Source: Gibbsiella quercinecans (GTDB lineage Bacteria; Pseudomonadota; Gammaproteobacteria; Enterobacterales; Enterobacteriaceae). Taken from it: a DNA stretch of 64,000 nucleotides. The notes beneath the pieces are model-generated. The model was not told the origin of the DNA. It worked only from the letters and a program-made list of their open reading frames with translations, and did not search any database. A program made the translations under genes and the position numbers. Positions 44,645 to 54,395 of this stretch are shown here, one piece after another. The number at the start of each line of letters is the position of its first letter. Positions within the stretch are counted from its first letter, which is position 1. The DNA is taken from contig NZ_CP014136.1 in the NCBI RefSeq assembly GCF_002291425.1, positions 496,001 through 560,000 of the forward strand. The letters run 5' to 3'.

Positions 44645-45798
44645 GCTACGCAATGGAAAAACAGCTGATTGAATGGCGCAGGGAGCTGCACCAGCATCCC
44701 GAGTTGTCGAACCAGGAATTCGCCACCACGCAGCGCATCCGCGGCTGGCTGCAACAACAAGGGGTGCGCCTGCTGCCGTTTGATCTGCCTACCGGCGTGA
44801 TCGCCGAAGTGGGCCAGGGCGAGACGCAGGTGGCGCTACGCGCCGATATCGACGCCCTGCCGATCGACGAAGCCAGCGGCGTTGCCTTCAGTTCCCACAA
44901 CGCCGGAATCATGCACGCCTGCGGGCACGATATCCATACCAGCGTGATGCTGGGTGCCGCCCTGCTGCTCAAGCAGCGCGAAGCGCAACTGCCCGGGCGG
45001 GTGCGGATTCTGTTCCAACCGGCCGAAGAGCAGTTTGGCGGCGCCGCGCGGCTGGTGAAGGCCGGCGCGCTGGAGGGGGTGAAGGCAATCTTCGGTATGC
45101 ATAACGAGCCGGGGTTGCCCATCGGCACCTTCGCCACTCGCGCCGGGGCGTTTTACGCAAACGTTGATCGTTTCGCTATCCGCATCACCGGTAAAGGGGC
45201 GCATGCGGCCCGTCCGCACGAAGGCAAAGACGCCATTCTGATTGCCAGCCAATTGGTCAACCTGCTGCAAAGCGTTGCCAGCCGCAGCATCGATACCCTG
45301 GAATCGGTGGTGGTCAGCGTTACGCGCATTCAGGGCGGCAATACCTGGAACGTGCTGCCGGAAAGCGCCGAACTGGAAGGCACGGTGCGGACCCACAATC
45401 CACAAGTCCGCCTGGCGGTGGAAAAACGCGTGCGCCAGATCGCCGCAGGCCTGGCGGCCAGCTTTGATGCCGGGATAGAGGTGCAGTGGTTTGCCGGCCC
45501 ACCGGTGTTGGTCAACACCGCCCGCTGGAGCGAGTTCGCCAGCCGTGAGGCGGCGCAATCCGGCTACCAGACCCGCACGGCCGAGCTGCATATGGGCGGC
45601 GAAGATTTCGCCATCTACTTGCAACACATTCCCGGCGCGTTCGTCAGTATCGGCAGTGAAAGCCAATATGGTTTACACCATCCGCGTTTTAACCCGGATG
45701 AAGCGTTGATTGGGCCGGCGGCGCATTATTTCGCCCGGCTGGCCGAAAATGCATTGATCAATATCGCAGCGGAAGAAAACCAGTCTGCCCTGGCCTAA
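44641..45798 (+). CDS. M20-family amidohydrolase (N-acyl amino-acid deacylase)
   Basis: 385 residues of the M20D peptidase group, as in HipO and YxeP. Dinuclear-metal residues are visible in MHACGHDIHTSVMLGAALLL, LFQPAEEQFGGA and FGMHNEPGLP, with the last ligand in YGLHHPRFNPDE. The start is GTG at 44641, overlapping the upstream stop and placed after AGGAGG. Proposed role: removing the N-acetyl group after monooxygenase cleavage, giving free cysteine (from the analogous Bacillus pathway; inference here). Confidence 0.9.
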   Translation: MSYAMEKQLIEWRRELHQHPELSNQEFATTQRIRGWLQQQGVRLLPFDLPTGVIAEVGQGETQVALRADIDALPIDEASGVAFSSHNAGIMHACGHDIHTSVMLGAALLLKQREAQLPGRVRILFQPAEEQFGGAARLVKAGALEGVKAIFGMHNEPGLPIGTFATRAGAFYANVDRFAIRITGKGAHAARPHEGKDAILIASQLVNLLQSVASRSIDTLESVVVSVTRIQGGNTWNVLPESAELEGTVRTHNPQVRLAVEKRVRQIAAGLAASFDAGIEVQWFAGPPVLVNTARWSEFASREAAQSGYQTRTAELHMGGEDFAIYLQHIPGAFVSIGSESQYGLHHPRFNPDEALIGPAAHYFARLAENALINIAAEENQSALA

Positions 45799-45869
45799 AT
45801 AACCGTTGAATATCAGGGTGGCATTTACGCTACCCAGGGCTGCTTTATCTTTTTTTCAGGAAATGCATT

Positions 45870-47195
45870 ATGGCGACAAGAGAATTACGTTTAGGGACAA
45901 TAGTGCAAGGCGCTGCGGGAAATATGTCCGCCTGGCGCCACCCGGCGGCCAAGGCCGATGCCAGTATTAACTTTGATTTTGTGAAAAGCGTGGCGCAAAA
46001 AGCCGAACAGGGAAAATTTGATTTCCTGTTCGTGGCGGACGGGTTATATATCAATGAAAAATCCATCCCGCATTTTTTAAATCGCTTTGAACCTATCACG
46101 TTATTATCCACACTGGCCGCCGTGACCCGTCATATAGGCCTGGTCGGCACCCTGTCCACCTCTTACAGCGAGCCCTTTAACGTGGCGCGCCAGTTTGCCA
46201 GCCTGGATCACCTAAGCGGCGGGCGCGCAGGGTGGAATGTCGTGACGTCGCCGTTGGAAGGCTCCGCCAAAAACTTTTCCCGCGCTGCGCACCCCGAGCA
46301 CGCCCTTCGCTACCGCATTGCGGATGAATATCTGCAGGTGGTGAAGGGATTATGGGATTCCTGGGAAGCCGGCGCGTTTGTGCGCGATCGGGCCAGCGGG
46401 CGCTTCTTCGATCCGGCAAAGCTGCATACCCTTCATCATCACGGCGACTTTTTCCAGGTGGAAGGCCCGCTCAATATCGAACGCACGCCGCAAGGCCGCC
46501 CGATTATCTTCCAGGCCGGCGCCTCGCACGACGGTAAGCAACTCGCCGCACGCCACGCCGACGCCATCTTCACCCACCAGCACACGCTCGAAGACGCGCA
46601 GGCCTTTTACCAGGACGTGAAATCCCGGCTCGAAGCCTACGGGCGCCGGCCGGAGCACCTGCAGGTATTTCAGGGGGTGAGCGTGATTGTCGGCAGCGAC
46701 GCCGCGGATGTCGAACGGCAGTACCAGGCCACCGCCGCGTTGGTGTCGATAGAAAACGCGCTGAACTACCTGGGCCGCTATTTCGAACACCACGATTTCA
46801 GCCAGTATCCGCTTGACGCCCCCTTCCCGGACATCGGCGATCTGGGGCAAAACAGCTTCCGCAGCACCACCGATGAAATCAAGCGCAACGCGCGCGAACG
46901 CGGCCTGACCCTGCGCCAGGTGGCGTTGGAAGCCACCACGCCGCGCCCGCTGTTCCACGGCACCCCGCAGCAGGTGGCCGACGGCCTGCAACACTGGTTT
47001 GAACAGCATGCGACGGACGGTTTCATCATCAACGGCGGGACACCGGACACCTTCCCCCGCTTTGTCGATCAGGTGGTGCCGCTGCTGCAGGCCCGTGGCC
47101 TGTTCCGCCGTGAATACCCCGGCGAAACCCTGCGCGCCAGCCTCGGCTTGCCGGATCCAGCCAATCAGTTCACCGCCAACAACAATAAACAATAA
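45870..47195 (+). CDS. NtaA/SnaA/DszA-type FMN-dependent monooxygenase
   Basis: 441 residues. Motifs: the N-terminal strand [67 protein letters not shown] and [20 protein letters not shown]. This is the two-component monooxygenase group that includes nitrilotriacetate monooxygenase, B. subtilis YtnJ and YxeK. In those Bacillus operons the enzyme cleaves the C-S bond of N-acetylated S-alkyl or S-(2-succino)cysteine. AGGA precedes the ATG. No flavin reductase gene is visible nearby, so FMNH2 must come from elsewhere. Confidence 0.9.
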   Translation: MATRELRLGTIVQGAAGNMSAWRHPAAKADASINFDFVKSVAQKAEQGKFDFLFVADGLYINEKSIPHFLNRFEPITLLSTLAAVTRHIGLVGTLSTSYSEPFNVARQFASLDHLSGGRAGWNVVTSPLEGSAKNFSRAAHPEHALRYRIADEYLQVVKGLWDSWEAGAFVRDRASGRFFDPAKLHTLHHHGDFFQVEGPLNIERTPQGRPIIFQAGASHDGKQLAARHADAIFTHQHTLEDAQAFYQDVKSRLEAYGRRPEHLQVFQGVSVIVGSDAADVERQYQATAALVSIENALNYLGRYFEHHDFSQYPLDAPFPDIGDLGQNSFRSTTDEIKRNARERGLTLRQVALEATTPRPLFHGTPQQVADGLQHWFEQHATDGFIINGGTPDTFPRFVDQVVPLLQARGLFRREYPGETLRASLGLPDPANQFTANNNKQ

Positions 47196-47217
47196 TCGCT
47201 GATAACGAGAAAACGCT

Positions 47218-48162
47218 ATGCAGATGAAAACGCCACTCCTGGCCGCCGCCGCGCTAATGGTGTTCGCCCATTCGGCGCTGGCCAATGCTGAATCCGTCAG
47301 TATCAACGGGCATGCCGTCAGCCTGGAAGCCAATAAAGCCCCCATCAATACGGTGAAGAACCCCCAGGCCATCGCCGCTATTCCAACCGGATACCGCTTC
47401 GCGCACCCCAACACCTTTACCGTGGCGATAGCGGCCCTGAACTCGCCGCCGTTGACGGTGTTTTCCGATGACAACAAAACCCTGCTCGGCAGCGAAGTGG
47501 ATATCGCCCGCCTGGTGGCCGACAGCCTGGGCCTGCAGCTCAAGGTGGTGCCCACCTCATGGGAAGACTGGCCGCTGGGCGTCACCTCCGGCAAATACGA
47601 TGCGGCCATCAGCAACATCACCGTCACCAAAGATCGCAAAGCGAAATTCGATTTTGCCACCTACCGCCAGGACTCACTGGGTTTTTACGTCAAAACCAGC
47701 AGCCCGCTCAAAGCCATCGCCAAGCCGGAAGACATTTCCGGCCTGAGGATCATCGTCGGCTCCGGCACCAATCAGGAAGCGATACTGCTGGCCTGGGATC
47801 AGGCCAATAAGGCCAAGGGGCTGAAACCCTTTACCCCGATCTACACCAAAGACGATGCCGCGCAAACGCTGGCGCTGCAATCCGGCCGCGCGGACGCCTA
47901 CTTCGGGCCGAATGTGATCGGCGCCTGGAAATCAGCGCTGACCGGCACCACGCGTCTAGTCGGCAGCGTCAACGGCGGCTGGCCGAAGGCGGCGCACATT
48001 GCCGTAACGCTGAAAAAAGACGGCGGCCTGGTGAATGCGGTGCAACTGGCGCTCAACGGCGCGATCGCCAACGGCGACTACGACAAAGTGCTGAGCCGTT
48101 GGGGCGAGAGCGTGGAGCGTATCCCCGCGTCTGAGATTAACCCCGCCGGTTTGGGTGATTAA
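47218..48162 (+). CDS. amino-acid ABC transporter, substrate-binding protein 1
   Basis: 314 residues, family 3 binding protein with a Sec signal peptide (KTPLLAAAALMVFAHSALA). Later motifs: DNKTLLGSEVDIARLVADSL, WEDWPLGVTSGKYDAAISNI, TKDRKAKFDFATY and ISGLRIIVGSGTNQEAILLAW. It is paralogous to the binding protein at 50415; both share the unusual NPQAIA and WEDWPLG stretches. It likely binds an S-substituted cysteine. Confidence 0.9.
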   Translation: MQMKTPLLAAAALMVFAHSALANAESVSINGHAVSLEANKAPINTVKNPQAIAAIPTGYRFAHPNTFTVAIAALNSPPLTVFSDDNKTLLGSEVDIARLVADSLGLQLKVVPTSWEDWPLGVTSGKYDAAISNITVTKDRKAKFDFATYRQDSLGFYVKTSSPLKAIAKPEDISGLRIIVGSGTNQEAILLAWDQANKAKGLKPFTPIYTKDDAAQTLALQSGRADAYFGPNVIGAWKSALTGTTRLVGSVNGGWPKAAHIAVTLKKDGGLVNAVQLALNGAIANGDYDKVLSRWGESVERIPASEINPAGLGD

Positions 48163-48172
48163 GGAGCGCAGC

Positions 48173-48694
48173 ATGTCTGGAATCACTTTTCGGGTTGTAT
48201 CGCCAGAAGCGCCAGAGTTGCAACCGATATTAAGCGGCCTGTTTGATGAATATGCCGCGCGCTACGGGGATTACTTTTCCCGCGATCAGGAGCAGGAACT
48301 GACCGAATGGTATTTGCCGCCGCACGGGCTATTTCTGCTGCTGGAACAGGACGGGGAAATTATCGCCACCGGCGCCTATAAACCCTACGCAGCGCAGACC
48401 GCGGAGCTAAAACGCATCTGGACACGGCGCGATCTGCGCCGCCAGGGGCTGGCGGACCGGGTCGTCAACGAGCTTGAGCGGCGGGCCTTGAGCGCCGGTT
48501 ACCGGCAACTATTTCTCACCACCGGCTTTCGCCAGCCGGAAGCGGTGCGGCTTTACCTGAGCCTGGGCTATCAGCCGCAGTTCGATATTCACCGCAATCC
48601 TGAAGAGTACAGCCAACCGCCCTTTGACGGCCGGCTGCGTTTTATCAAACCTATCGGCGTGGCCGTGCCCGCCGCAACCGTGAAGGAGGCGTAA
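48173..48694 (+). CDS. GNAT-family N-acetyltransferase
   Basis: 173 residues. The acetyl-CoA-binding motif A region is AELKRIWTRRDLRRQGLADRVV, followed by FLTTGFRQPEAVRLYLSLGY. AAGGAG six bases before the ATG at 48173 fixes the start (a longer frame is open upstream). Analogous to B. subtilis YtmI and YxeL, which acetylate S-modified cysteine so that the monooxygenase can act. It lies between the binding protein and the permease. Confidence 0.88.
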   Translation: MSGITFRVVSPEAPELQPILSGLFDEYAARYGDYFSRDQEQELTEWYLPPHGLFLLLEQDGEIIATGAYKPYAAQTAELKRIWTRRDLRRQGLADRVVNELERRALSAGYRQLFLTTGFRQPEAVRLYLSLGYQPQFDIHRNPEEYSQPPFDGRLRFIKPIGVAVPAATVKEA

Positions 48695-49626
48695 TGACGA
48701 CGCCATCAACCCACCGGGTACAGGTTGTGCCCGCGCGTTACCCGCTGCGGCTGTTGGGCGCGGCGGTGGCGCTGTTCCTGTTGGCCGGCGTGATTCAGTC
48801 CATGGCGCTGAACCCACGCTGGGAATGGGCGGTGTTCGCCCGCTGGTTCTTTGATCCGGTGATCCTGGAAGGGCTGGCGCAAACGCTGTCCCTCACGCTG
48901 GTTAGCACCCTGCTTAGCATTGTGCTGGGCGGGCTGCTGGCGCTGGCCAGGCTGTCCCCATCCTGGCTGCTGCGCGGCCTGGCCTGGAGCTATATCTGGC
49001 TGTTTCGCTCGCTGCCGCTCATTGTGGTGCTGATTATTCTTTATAACTTTTCCTACCTGTACGACTCGTTGTCGTTGGGGATCCCATTCACCGCCCTGAG
49101 CTGGGGCCACTTCCAGACCATTAACGTGCTGGGGCAATACACCACCGCGGTGGTAGGGCTGACCCTGGTGCAAAGCGCCTATACCGCAGAGATTATCCGC
49201 GGCGGTTTCCAGGGGGTGGATCACGGCCAGTACGAAGCGGCCGCCGCGCTGGGGCTGCCGACCTGGCGGCGTACCTTGCGCATTATCCTGCCCCAGGCGC
49301 TGCGCACCATTTTGCCCGCCGGCTTCAACGAAATCATCAGTCTGGCCAAAGGCACGGCGATGGTATACGTGCTGGCGATGCCGGAGCTGTTTTACACCAT
49401 TCAGATGATCTACAACCGCACGCAGGAGGTGATCCCGTTGCTGATGGTCGGCGCCGTCTGGTATCTGGTGATCACCAGCGTGCTGTCCGTCATTCAGCAC
49501 GTGGTGGAGCGCTGGCTGGCACGCAGTGAACGCCGTTCGGTGGCCAGCCTGCTGCCCGAGACGTTCCGCTGGCCTGCGCGCACGCGCCAACACCCACAGG
49601 AGGCCGCCCATGCCCCACTCCCTTAA
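48694..49626 (+). CDS. amino-acid ABC transporter, permease
   Basis: 310 residues. About five to six membrane helices; the N-terminal extension (about 60 residues before the first HisM-type segment) is longer than the usual 220-residue permease. [20 protein letters not shown] and the EAA loop [21 protein letters not shown] mark the family. TAATG overlap with the GNAT gene. A single permease, against two in the Bacillus ytm operon. Confidence 0.9.
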   Translation: MTTPSTHRVQVVPARYPLRLLGAAVALFLLAGVIQSMALNPRWEWAVFARWFFDPVILEGLAQTLSLTLVSTLLSIVLGGLLALARLSPSWLLRGLAWSYIWLFRSLPLIVVLIILYNFSYLYDSLSLGIPFTALSWGHFQTINVLGQYTTAVVGLTLVQSAYTAEIIRGGFQGVDHGQYEAAAALGLPTWRRTLRIILPQALRTILPAGFNEIISLAKGTAMVYVLAMPELFYTIQMIYNRTQEVIPLLMVGAVWYLVITSVLSVIQHVVERWLARSERRSVASLLPETFRWPARTRQHPQEAAHAPLP

Positions 49627-50401
49627 TGCCGCCGCAACCACGCAAGGCCATATCGCAATTACCCACGTAAGCAAATACTTTGGCCGCCACAAAGCGCTGG
49701 ATGACGTCAGCCTGGAGCTGGCACCCGGCTCGGTTACCGTGATTATCGGCCCGTCCGGCTCGGGCAAATCGACCCTGCTGCGCACCATTAACCACCTGGA
49801 GCGGGTGGATGAAGGGTTTATCCAGATTGACGGCGAGTACATCGGCTACCGCCGCAAGGGCGATAAGCTCTATGAGCTTAAAGAGAAAGACATTCTGCGC
49901 CAGCGGATCAACGTGGGGTACGTGTTCCAGAACTTTAACCTGTTCCCGCACCTGACGGTGATGGAGAACATCATTGAGGCGCCGATCGTGCACGGCAAGC
50001 TGAACCGTAAAAACGCCATCGCCCGCGCTGAACGCCTGCTGGACGTGGTGGGCCTGCGGGACAAGGCCAACGCCTGGTCCCGCCACCTTTCCGGCGGCCA
50101 GCAGCAGCGCATCGCCATTGCCAGAGCGCTGGCGCTGGAGCCGCGAGTGATGTTGTTCGACGAGCCGACTTCGGCGCTGGATCCGGAGCTGGTGGGGGAA
50201 GTGCTGGCGGTGATCAAGAAGCTGGCGCAATCCGGCACCACGCTGGTGGTGGTCACGCATGAAATCGGCTTTGCCCGCGAAGTGGCAGACAATGTGGTGT
50301 TCATGGTGGACGGGCGCATTGTGGAACAGGGCAGCACCGATCAGGTGTTAAACCACCCGCAGCACCCGCGAACCCGGAACTTTCTCGCCAGCGTACTTTA
50401 A
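49610..50401 (+). CDS. amino-acid ABC transporter, ATP-binding subunit
   Basis: 263 residues: Walker [16 protein letters not shown]-loop [16 protein letters not shown], signature [15 protein letters not shown], Walker [18 protein letters not shown] frame is open from 49526, but the ATG at 49610 has AGGAGG six bases upstream and begins the domain; it overlaps the permease end by 17 bases. It drives import with the permease. Confidence 0.93.
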   Translation: MPHSLNAAATTQGHIAITHVSKYFGRHKALDDVSLELAPGSVTVIIGPSGSGKSTLLRTINHLERVDEGFIQIDGEYIGYRRKGDKLYELKEKDILRQRINVGYVFQNFNLFPHLTVMENIIEAPIVHGKLNRKNAIARAERLLDVVGLRDKANAWSRHLSGGQQQRIAIARALALEPRVMLFDEPTSALDPELVGEVLAVIKKLAQSGTTLVVVTHEIGFAREVADNVVFMVDGRIVEQGSTDQVLNHPQHPRTRNFLASVL

Positions 50402-50414
50402 GCAAGGAGTGCTC

Positions 50415-51344
50415 ATGTCAGGCTATGACTCACTGATCATCCGGGGCGCCGCCCCGGTTCTTGCCCTCGGCCTGGTTGCCATCGCCGCGCCGGCCAGCGG
50501 CAAAAACACCCTCGATCTGCTGGCGAACGAAACCCCGATCCACGCCCCGGCCAACCCACAGGCGATCGCCCTGCTGCCGAAGGATTATCGGTTTATCCAG
50601 CCCGGCAGCCTGACGGTGGCGATCCAGACGTTAAGCTCGCCGCCGCTGTCCCTGCTGGCCAGCGACAATAAAACGCGGATTGGCAGCGATCCGGATATTG
50701 CCCGGCTCCTGGCCGACAGCCTTGGGCTGCGCCTGAACCTGATCCCGGCATCCTGGGAGGACTGGCCGCTTGGCATCACCGCCGGCAAGTATGACGTCGC
50801 CCTGTTTAATATCGCGGTGACCGAACCGCGCAAGGAGAAGTTCGATTTCGCCAGCTACCGGGTCGATCCATTGGGCTTTTTAGTCAGCGTAAACAGCCCG
50901 ATTCAACGCATTAGCGAACCGAAAGATATCGCCGGCCTGCGGGTGATTGTGGGATCGGGAACCAACCAGGAAAGGATTCTGTTGAAGTGGGATGCCGAAA
51001 ACCGCGCCGCCGGCCGTGCGCCGGTCACCCCGATTTACCTGACGGACGATGCCTCCGCCAGCCTGTATCTGCAGGCGGGCCGGGCCGACGTGCAGTTTGG
51101 GCCGCACTCCGCGCTGGCCTATAAATCTGCGTTAACCGGCAAAACCCGCCTGGTGGGCACCAGCCCTTACCGCGCCTGGGTAGCCACCACCACCAAAAAG
51201 GGCAACGGCCTGGCGCCGGCGCTGCAGGCCGCGATTAACGGCGTTATCGCCGGTGGCCAGTACCAGCAGGTGCTGGCACGCTGGGGGGAAGGCGGGGAAG
51301 CGATAAGCGCTTCCCAGTTAAACCCGCCGGGGATCAGCTATTAG
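50415..51344 (+). CDS. amino-acid ABC transporter, substrate-binding protein 2
   Basis: 309 residues, paralogue of the protein at 47218. Signal peptide near APVLALGLVAIAAPASG. SWEDWPLGITAGKYDVALFN, EPRKEKFDFASYRVD and IAGLRVIVGSGTNQERILL are shared. AAGGAG is five bases before the ATG at 50415. Two binding proteins for one permease would broaden the substrate range, as YtmJ and YtmK do in Bacillus. Confidence 0.9.
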   Translation: MSGYDSLIIRGAAPVLALGLVAIAAPASGKNTLDLLANETPIHAPANPQAIALLPKDYRFIQPGSLTVAIQTLSSPPLSLLASDNKTRIGSDPDIARLLADSLGLRLNLIPASWEDWPLGITAGKYDVALFNIAVTEPRKEKFDFASYRVDPLGFLVSVNSPIQRISEPKDIAGLRVIVGSGTNQERILLKWDAENRAAGRAPVTPIYLTDDASASLYLQAGRADVQFGPHSALAYKSALTGKTRLVGTSPYRAWVATTTKKGNGLAPALQAAINGVIAGGQYQQVLARWGEGGEAISASQLNPPGISY

Positions 51345-51369
51345 GCTGCATTGCGCATCGCCCGTACTA

Positions 51370-51391
51370 GCCCCCCGCTTCTGCCGGGGGC
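51370..51391. terminator. GC-rich hairpin between convergent genes
   Basis: GCCCCC-C-GC and GC-C-GGGGGC around TTCT. It lies between the binding-protein gene and the leftward luciferase-like gene; likely to stop both transcripts. Confidence 0.5.
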
Positions 51392-51394
51392 AAC

Positions 51395-52417
51395 TCAGCG
51401 CCAACCCAGCCCTGGCGCAACGTGGGTCAGGATCGCTTCAATCACGTGCGCGTTATAGTCCACGCCCAGTTGGTTAGGCACGGTTAACAGCAGCGTATCG
51501 GCTTCTGCGATCGCTTCGTCCTGCGCCAACTGTTTGATCAATGCATCCGGTTCAGCGGCGTAGCTACGGCCGAACACCGCGCGGGTTTTCTCGTCGAGAA
51601 AACCGATGGTATCGCCTTCACGGCCACTATTGCCGAAATAGGCGCGATCCCGCTCGTCCACCAGCGCAAAAATACTGCGGCTGACCGACACCCGCGGTTC
51701 GTGGGCGTGCCCCGCTTCTTTCCACGCCGCGCGATAGGCGCGGATTTGCTTCGCCTGCTGAATATGGAAAGGCTCGCCGGTTTCGTCGTCTTTCAGCGTG
51801 GAGCTTTGCAGGTTCATGCCGAGCTTGGCGGCCCACACCGCCGTCGCGTTCGAGCCGGCGCCCCACCAGATGCGATCGCGCAGGCCGGCGGAAAACGGTT
51901 CAACGCGCAGCAGCCCGGGCGGATTGGGGAACATCGGCTGCGGGTTGGGCTTGGCGAAGCCTTCGCCACGCAGCACATCAAGCAGCACTTCGGTGTGGCG
52001 CCGCGCCATGTCGGCATCCGTCTCGCCTTCGGCAGGTTGATAGCCGAAATAGCGCCAGCCGTCGACCACCTGCTCCGGCGAGCCGCGGCTGATACCAAGC
52101 TGCAAACGCCCCCCCGAGATCAGATCGGCCACGCCGGCGTCTTCAGCCATATACATTGGGTTTTCATAGCGCATATCGATAACGCCAGTGCCAATCTCTA
52201 TACGCTGGGTCTTCGCGCCAACGGCGGCCAATAACGCAAAAGGAGAACTAAGCTGGCGGGCAAAGTGGTGCACGCGGAAATAGGCGCCGTCGGCCCCCAA
52301 ATCCTCTGCCGCGACGGCAAGATCGATGGATTGCAGCAAGGCATCCGCCGCTGAACGGGTGCCCGATTGCGACGAGGGCGTCCAGTGACCAAACGACAAA
52401 AATCCAATCTTTTTCAT
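51395..52417 (-). CDS. luciferase-like (LLM) flavin oxidoreductase
   Basis: 340 residues. MKKIGFLSFGHWTPSSQSG, ADGAYFRVHHFARQLSSPFA, RIEIGTGVIDMRYENPMYMA and AGVADLISGGRLQLGISRGS belong to the LLM family, in a different subgroup from the enzyme at 43613. The ATG at 52417 is chosen because it starts the family domain; a longer frame adds 22 unlikely residues. It converges on the salvage operon and may be a separate function. Substrate unknown. Confidence 0.85.
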   Translation of the reverse strand: MKKIGFLSFGHWTPSSQSGTRSAADALLQSIDLAVAAEDLGADGAYFRVHHFARQLSSPFALLAAVGAKTQRIEIGTGVIDMRYENPMYMAEDAGVADLISGGRLQLGISRGSPEQVVDGWRYFGYQPAEGETDADMARRHTEVLLDVLRGEGFAKPNPQPMFPNPPGLLRVEPFSAGLRDRIWWGAGSNATAVWAAKLGMNLQSSTLKDDETGEPFHIQQAKQIRAYRAAWKEAGHAHEPRVSVSRSIFALVDERDRAYFGNSGREGDTIGFLDEKTRAVFGRSYAAEPDALIKQLAQDEAIAEADTLLLTVPNQLGVDYNAHVIEAILTHVAPGLGWR

Positions 52418-52783
52418 GGCGTAATAGTCCTTATGTTGGTTCAGCATGGCGTACAAGCCCAAAAGCGCCGCCCCGTTGAACAACAGGCATCACGCCGCTT
52501 CGCCCTGCCGATTTTATCAAACCCTCATCATAGTCTGTTTCTAAAAACATAAGGATGCCAATCGAGCGATTTTTTCACTCTGCGGGCAGCCAAATCGAAC
52601 CGCGATAGTGCAAGCAATGCACGCTTTCGTGTTTCCCCGCATCATTTTGGGTCTTCTGCTTGACCTGAACGTCAACCAATGCGTTATTTCCCAGCCAATT
52701 AACTATTGGCACAAATAGTGCTTAAACATTGTTGAACAAAAATAGAGGATTCACCGTTTCATTCAGGATATGGGGCCAAAGGC
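52418..52783. promoter_or_regulatory. 366-bp divergent promoter region
   Basis: No gene. It lies between the leftward LLM gene and the rightward GntR gene. The right half is AT-rich with plausible promoter sequence, but I cannot identify elements firmly. Confidence 0.45.
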
Positions 52784-53476
52784 ATGCTCAGTTTAAAAAT
52801 TGAAATACCGGAAGACGCCTCGCTGGAGAATGTTCCCGCCTTCCAACGCATTGCGATACTGCTGCGGGAAAATATCATCAACGGCAACCTGCGGGCAGGC
52901 CAGGCGCTGGCGGAGAACGAACTAACCACGCTGTGCGACACGTCGCGCAACACCCTGCGTGAAGCGCTGCGTTTTTTGCATGGCGAAGGGCTGGTCAACT
53001 ATCACCACCATCGCGGGGTGTTCGTTTGCCAGTTCACGCAACGCGACGTGCGGGATATTTATAAGGCCCGCCGCCACCTGGAAGTGCTGGCAATACAGGC
53101 CGCCGACACCATCAGCGCGTTTCACCTGCAAAAAATGAAAACGCACCTCGATCAATCCGCTGCCGCCGCCGATGCAAATGACTGGCGCACCTTCGGCACG
53201 CACAGCCTGCGGTTTCATCAGCGCATTGTCCATATGCTGGGCTGCTCCCGCTTTAACGATTTTTTCAGCGTGCTGCTGGCGCAACTGCGCCTGCTGTTCG
53301 CCACCGGCGAACACGAACCGAGCTTCCAACGCCCCTGGCTGGAACGCGATCGGGCGCTGTGGGCGCTATTGTGCGAACAACGCAAAGAAGAAGCCTGCCA
53401 GGCGCTGACCGCCTATCTCGAACAGTCCGAACAACAAATTATGCGTGCGTTCAACACGCGAATGAATGGAGTTTAA
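52784..53476 (+). CDS. GntR-family regulator (FadR/FCD subgroup)
   Basis: 230 residues. The winged helix (about 18-85) contains LAENELTTLCDTSRNTLREAL and GLVNYHHHRGVFVCQF; an FCD ligand-binding domain follows (with FHQRIVHMLGCSRF, carrying a metal-binding His). FCD regulators sense small acids. It overlaps nothing but ends one base before the DUF1989 gene, so the two are co-transcribed and may control the Liv-type transporter facing them. Confidence 0.9.
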   Translation: MLSLKIEIPEDASLENVPAFQRIAILLRENIINGNLRAGQALAENELTTLCDTSRNTLREALRFLHGEGLVNYHHHRGVFVCQFTQRDVRDIYKARRHLEVLAIQAADTISAFHLQKMKTHLDQSAAAADANDWRTFGTHSLRFHQRIVHMLGCSRFNDFFSVLLAQLRLLFATGEHEPSFQRPWLERDRALWALLCEQRKEEACQALTAYLEQSEQQIMRAFNTRMNGV

Positions 53477-53477
53477 T

Positions 53478-54314
53478 ATGTCTTCTTATCCTGCCGCATA
53501 CCAAAGCACCAAAGGCTCCGCCCTGGATGTCGACCGCGATTTTTATCAGGCGCTGGCCGATGGCAAACGGGTATTGACCGCGCAACATCGGGTGCCTATT
53601 CGCACCGGCTTCGCCTGGGAAGTGCCGGCCGGGCATCTGTTCCGCATCACCACGCCGGAAGGCCCGCAGGTGGGCGATTTGAATATCTGGAACCGCCATA
53701 ACCCACGCGAGAGGATGTGGGTGGCGCGCACCCGCCAGCTGCAGCGCGCCCATTTGTCCACCTTTGATCGCCTGTGGTCGAACCTGCCGTTTATGCGCCC
53801 GATCGCCACTATTACCGCCGATACGCTGGCGGACTATGGCATTGATGAACACGGCGGGCGGGTGCACGATCTGCTAGGCACCCGCTGCGATCCCTATGTG
53901 AATAAACTGTTGACCGGCGAAGACTTTGACTTCCACTGCCACTCCAACCTGACGCGGGCCGTGCAGCCCTACGGGCTCACCGAGTTTGACGTGCACGATG
54001 TGATGAACGTGTTCCAGTGCACCGGCCTGAACGATGAAGACAAATACTTTATGAAGGCCTGCCCGGCACGCAAGGGCGATTACCTGGAGTTTTTTGCCGA
54101 AATCGATCTGCTGTGCGCCATTTCCACCTGCCCGGGCGGTGACTTATCGCTGCCGATGTGGGGGGATGACGCGCAGGATACGCTGTCCGTCTGCCGCCCG
54201 CTGGGGATCGAAATCTATCGGCCGGACACGGCATTGCTCACCGGCTGGCAGCCCCCCGCTCGCCCGGACTACCAGGGCAACCACGGCCTGCGCCTGCAAA
54301 AGAGCAATGGGTAA
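53478..54314 (+). CDS. DUF1989 / urea-carboxylase-associated family protein
   Basis: 278 residues. Family phrases: TGFAWEVPAGHLFRI, GPQVGDLNIWNRHN, HDLLGTRCDPYVNKLL, FHCHSNLTRAV and VFQCTGLNDEDKYF, ending MKACPARKGDYLEFFAEIDL. Members include the two subunits of carboxyguanidine deiminase (CgdA/CgdB), a step in guanidine breakdown. No carboxylase or allophanate hydrolase gene is visible, and this is a single, slightly long protein, so the deiminase role is not assured. GGAG six bases before the ATG at 53478 sets the start. Convergent with livF. Confidence 0.85.
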   Translation: MSSYPAAYQSTKGSALDVDRDFYQALADGKRVLTAQHRVPIRTGFAWEVPAGHLFRITTPEGPQVGDLNIWNRHNPRERMWVARTRQLQRAHLSTFDRLWSNLPFMRPIATITADTLADYGIDEHGGRVHDLLGTRCDPYVNKLLTGEDFDFHCHSNLTRAVQPYGLTEFDVHDVMNVFQCTGLNDEDKYFMKACPARKGDYLEFFAEIDLLCAISTCPGGDLSLPMWGDDAQDTLSVCRPLGIEIYRPDTALLTGWQPPARPDYQGNHGLRLQKSNG

Positions 54315-54326
54315 CCCCGGCGCGAC

Positions 54327-54351
54327 CAGGTGCGGCCTAACGCCGCACCTG
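54327..54351. terminator. 10-bp perfect inverted repeat between convergent genes
   Basis: CAGGTGCGGC and GCCGCACCTG around CTAAC, 13 bp after the DUF1989 gene and 45 bp past the livF-like end. No U tract; likely two-way termination. Confidence 0.55.
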
Positions 54352-54395
54352 CCTGGCTGGCGGGTATACGCATGCTCCCCCAAATGCGCCCAAGC

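Noticed and set aside
46350-47660. 436-codon minus-strand frame opposite the monooxygenase and binding protein
   Set aside because: It spans two clear plus-strand genes and has no family motifs; a GC-rich antisense artefact. The same applies to 48706-49842.
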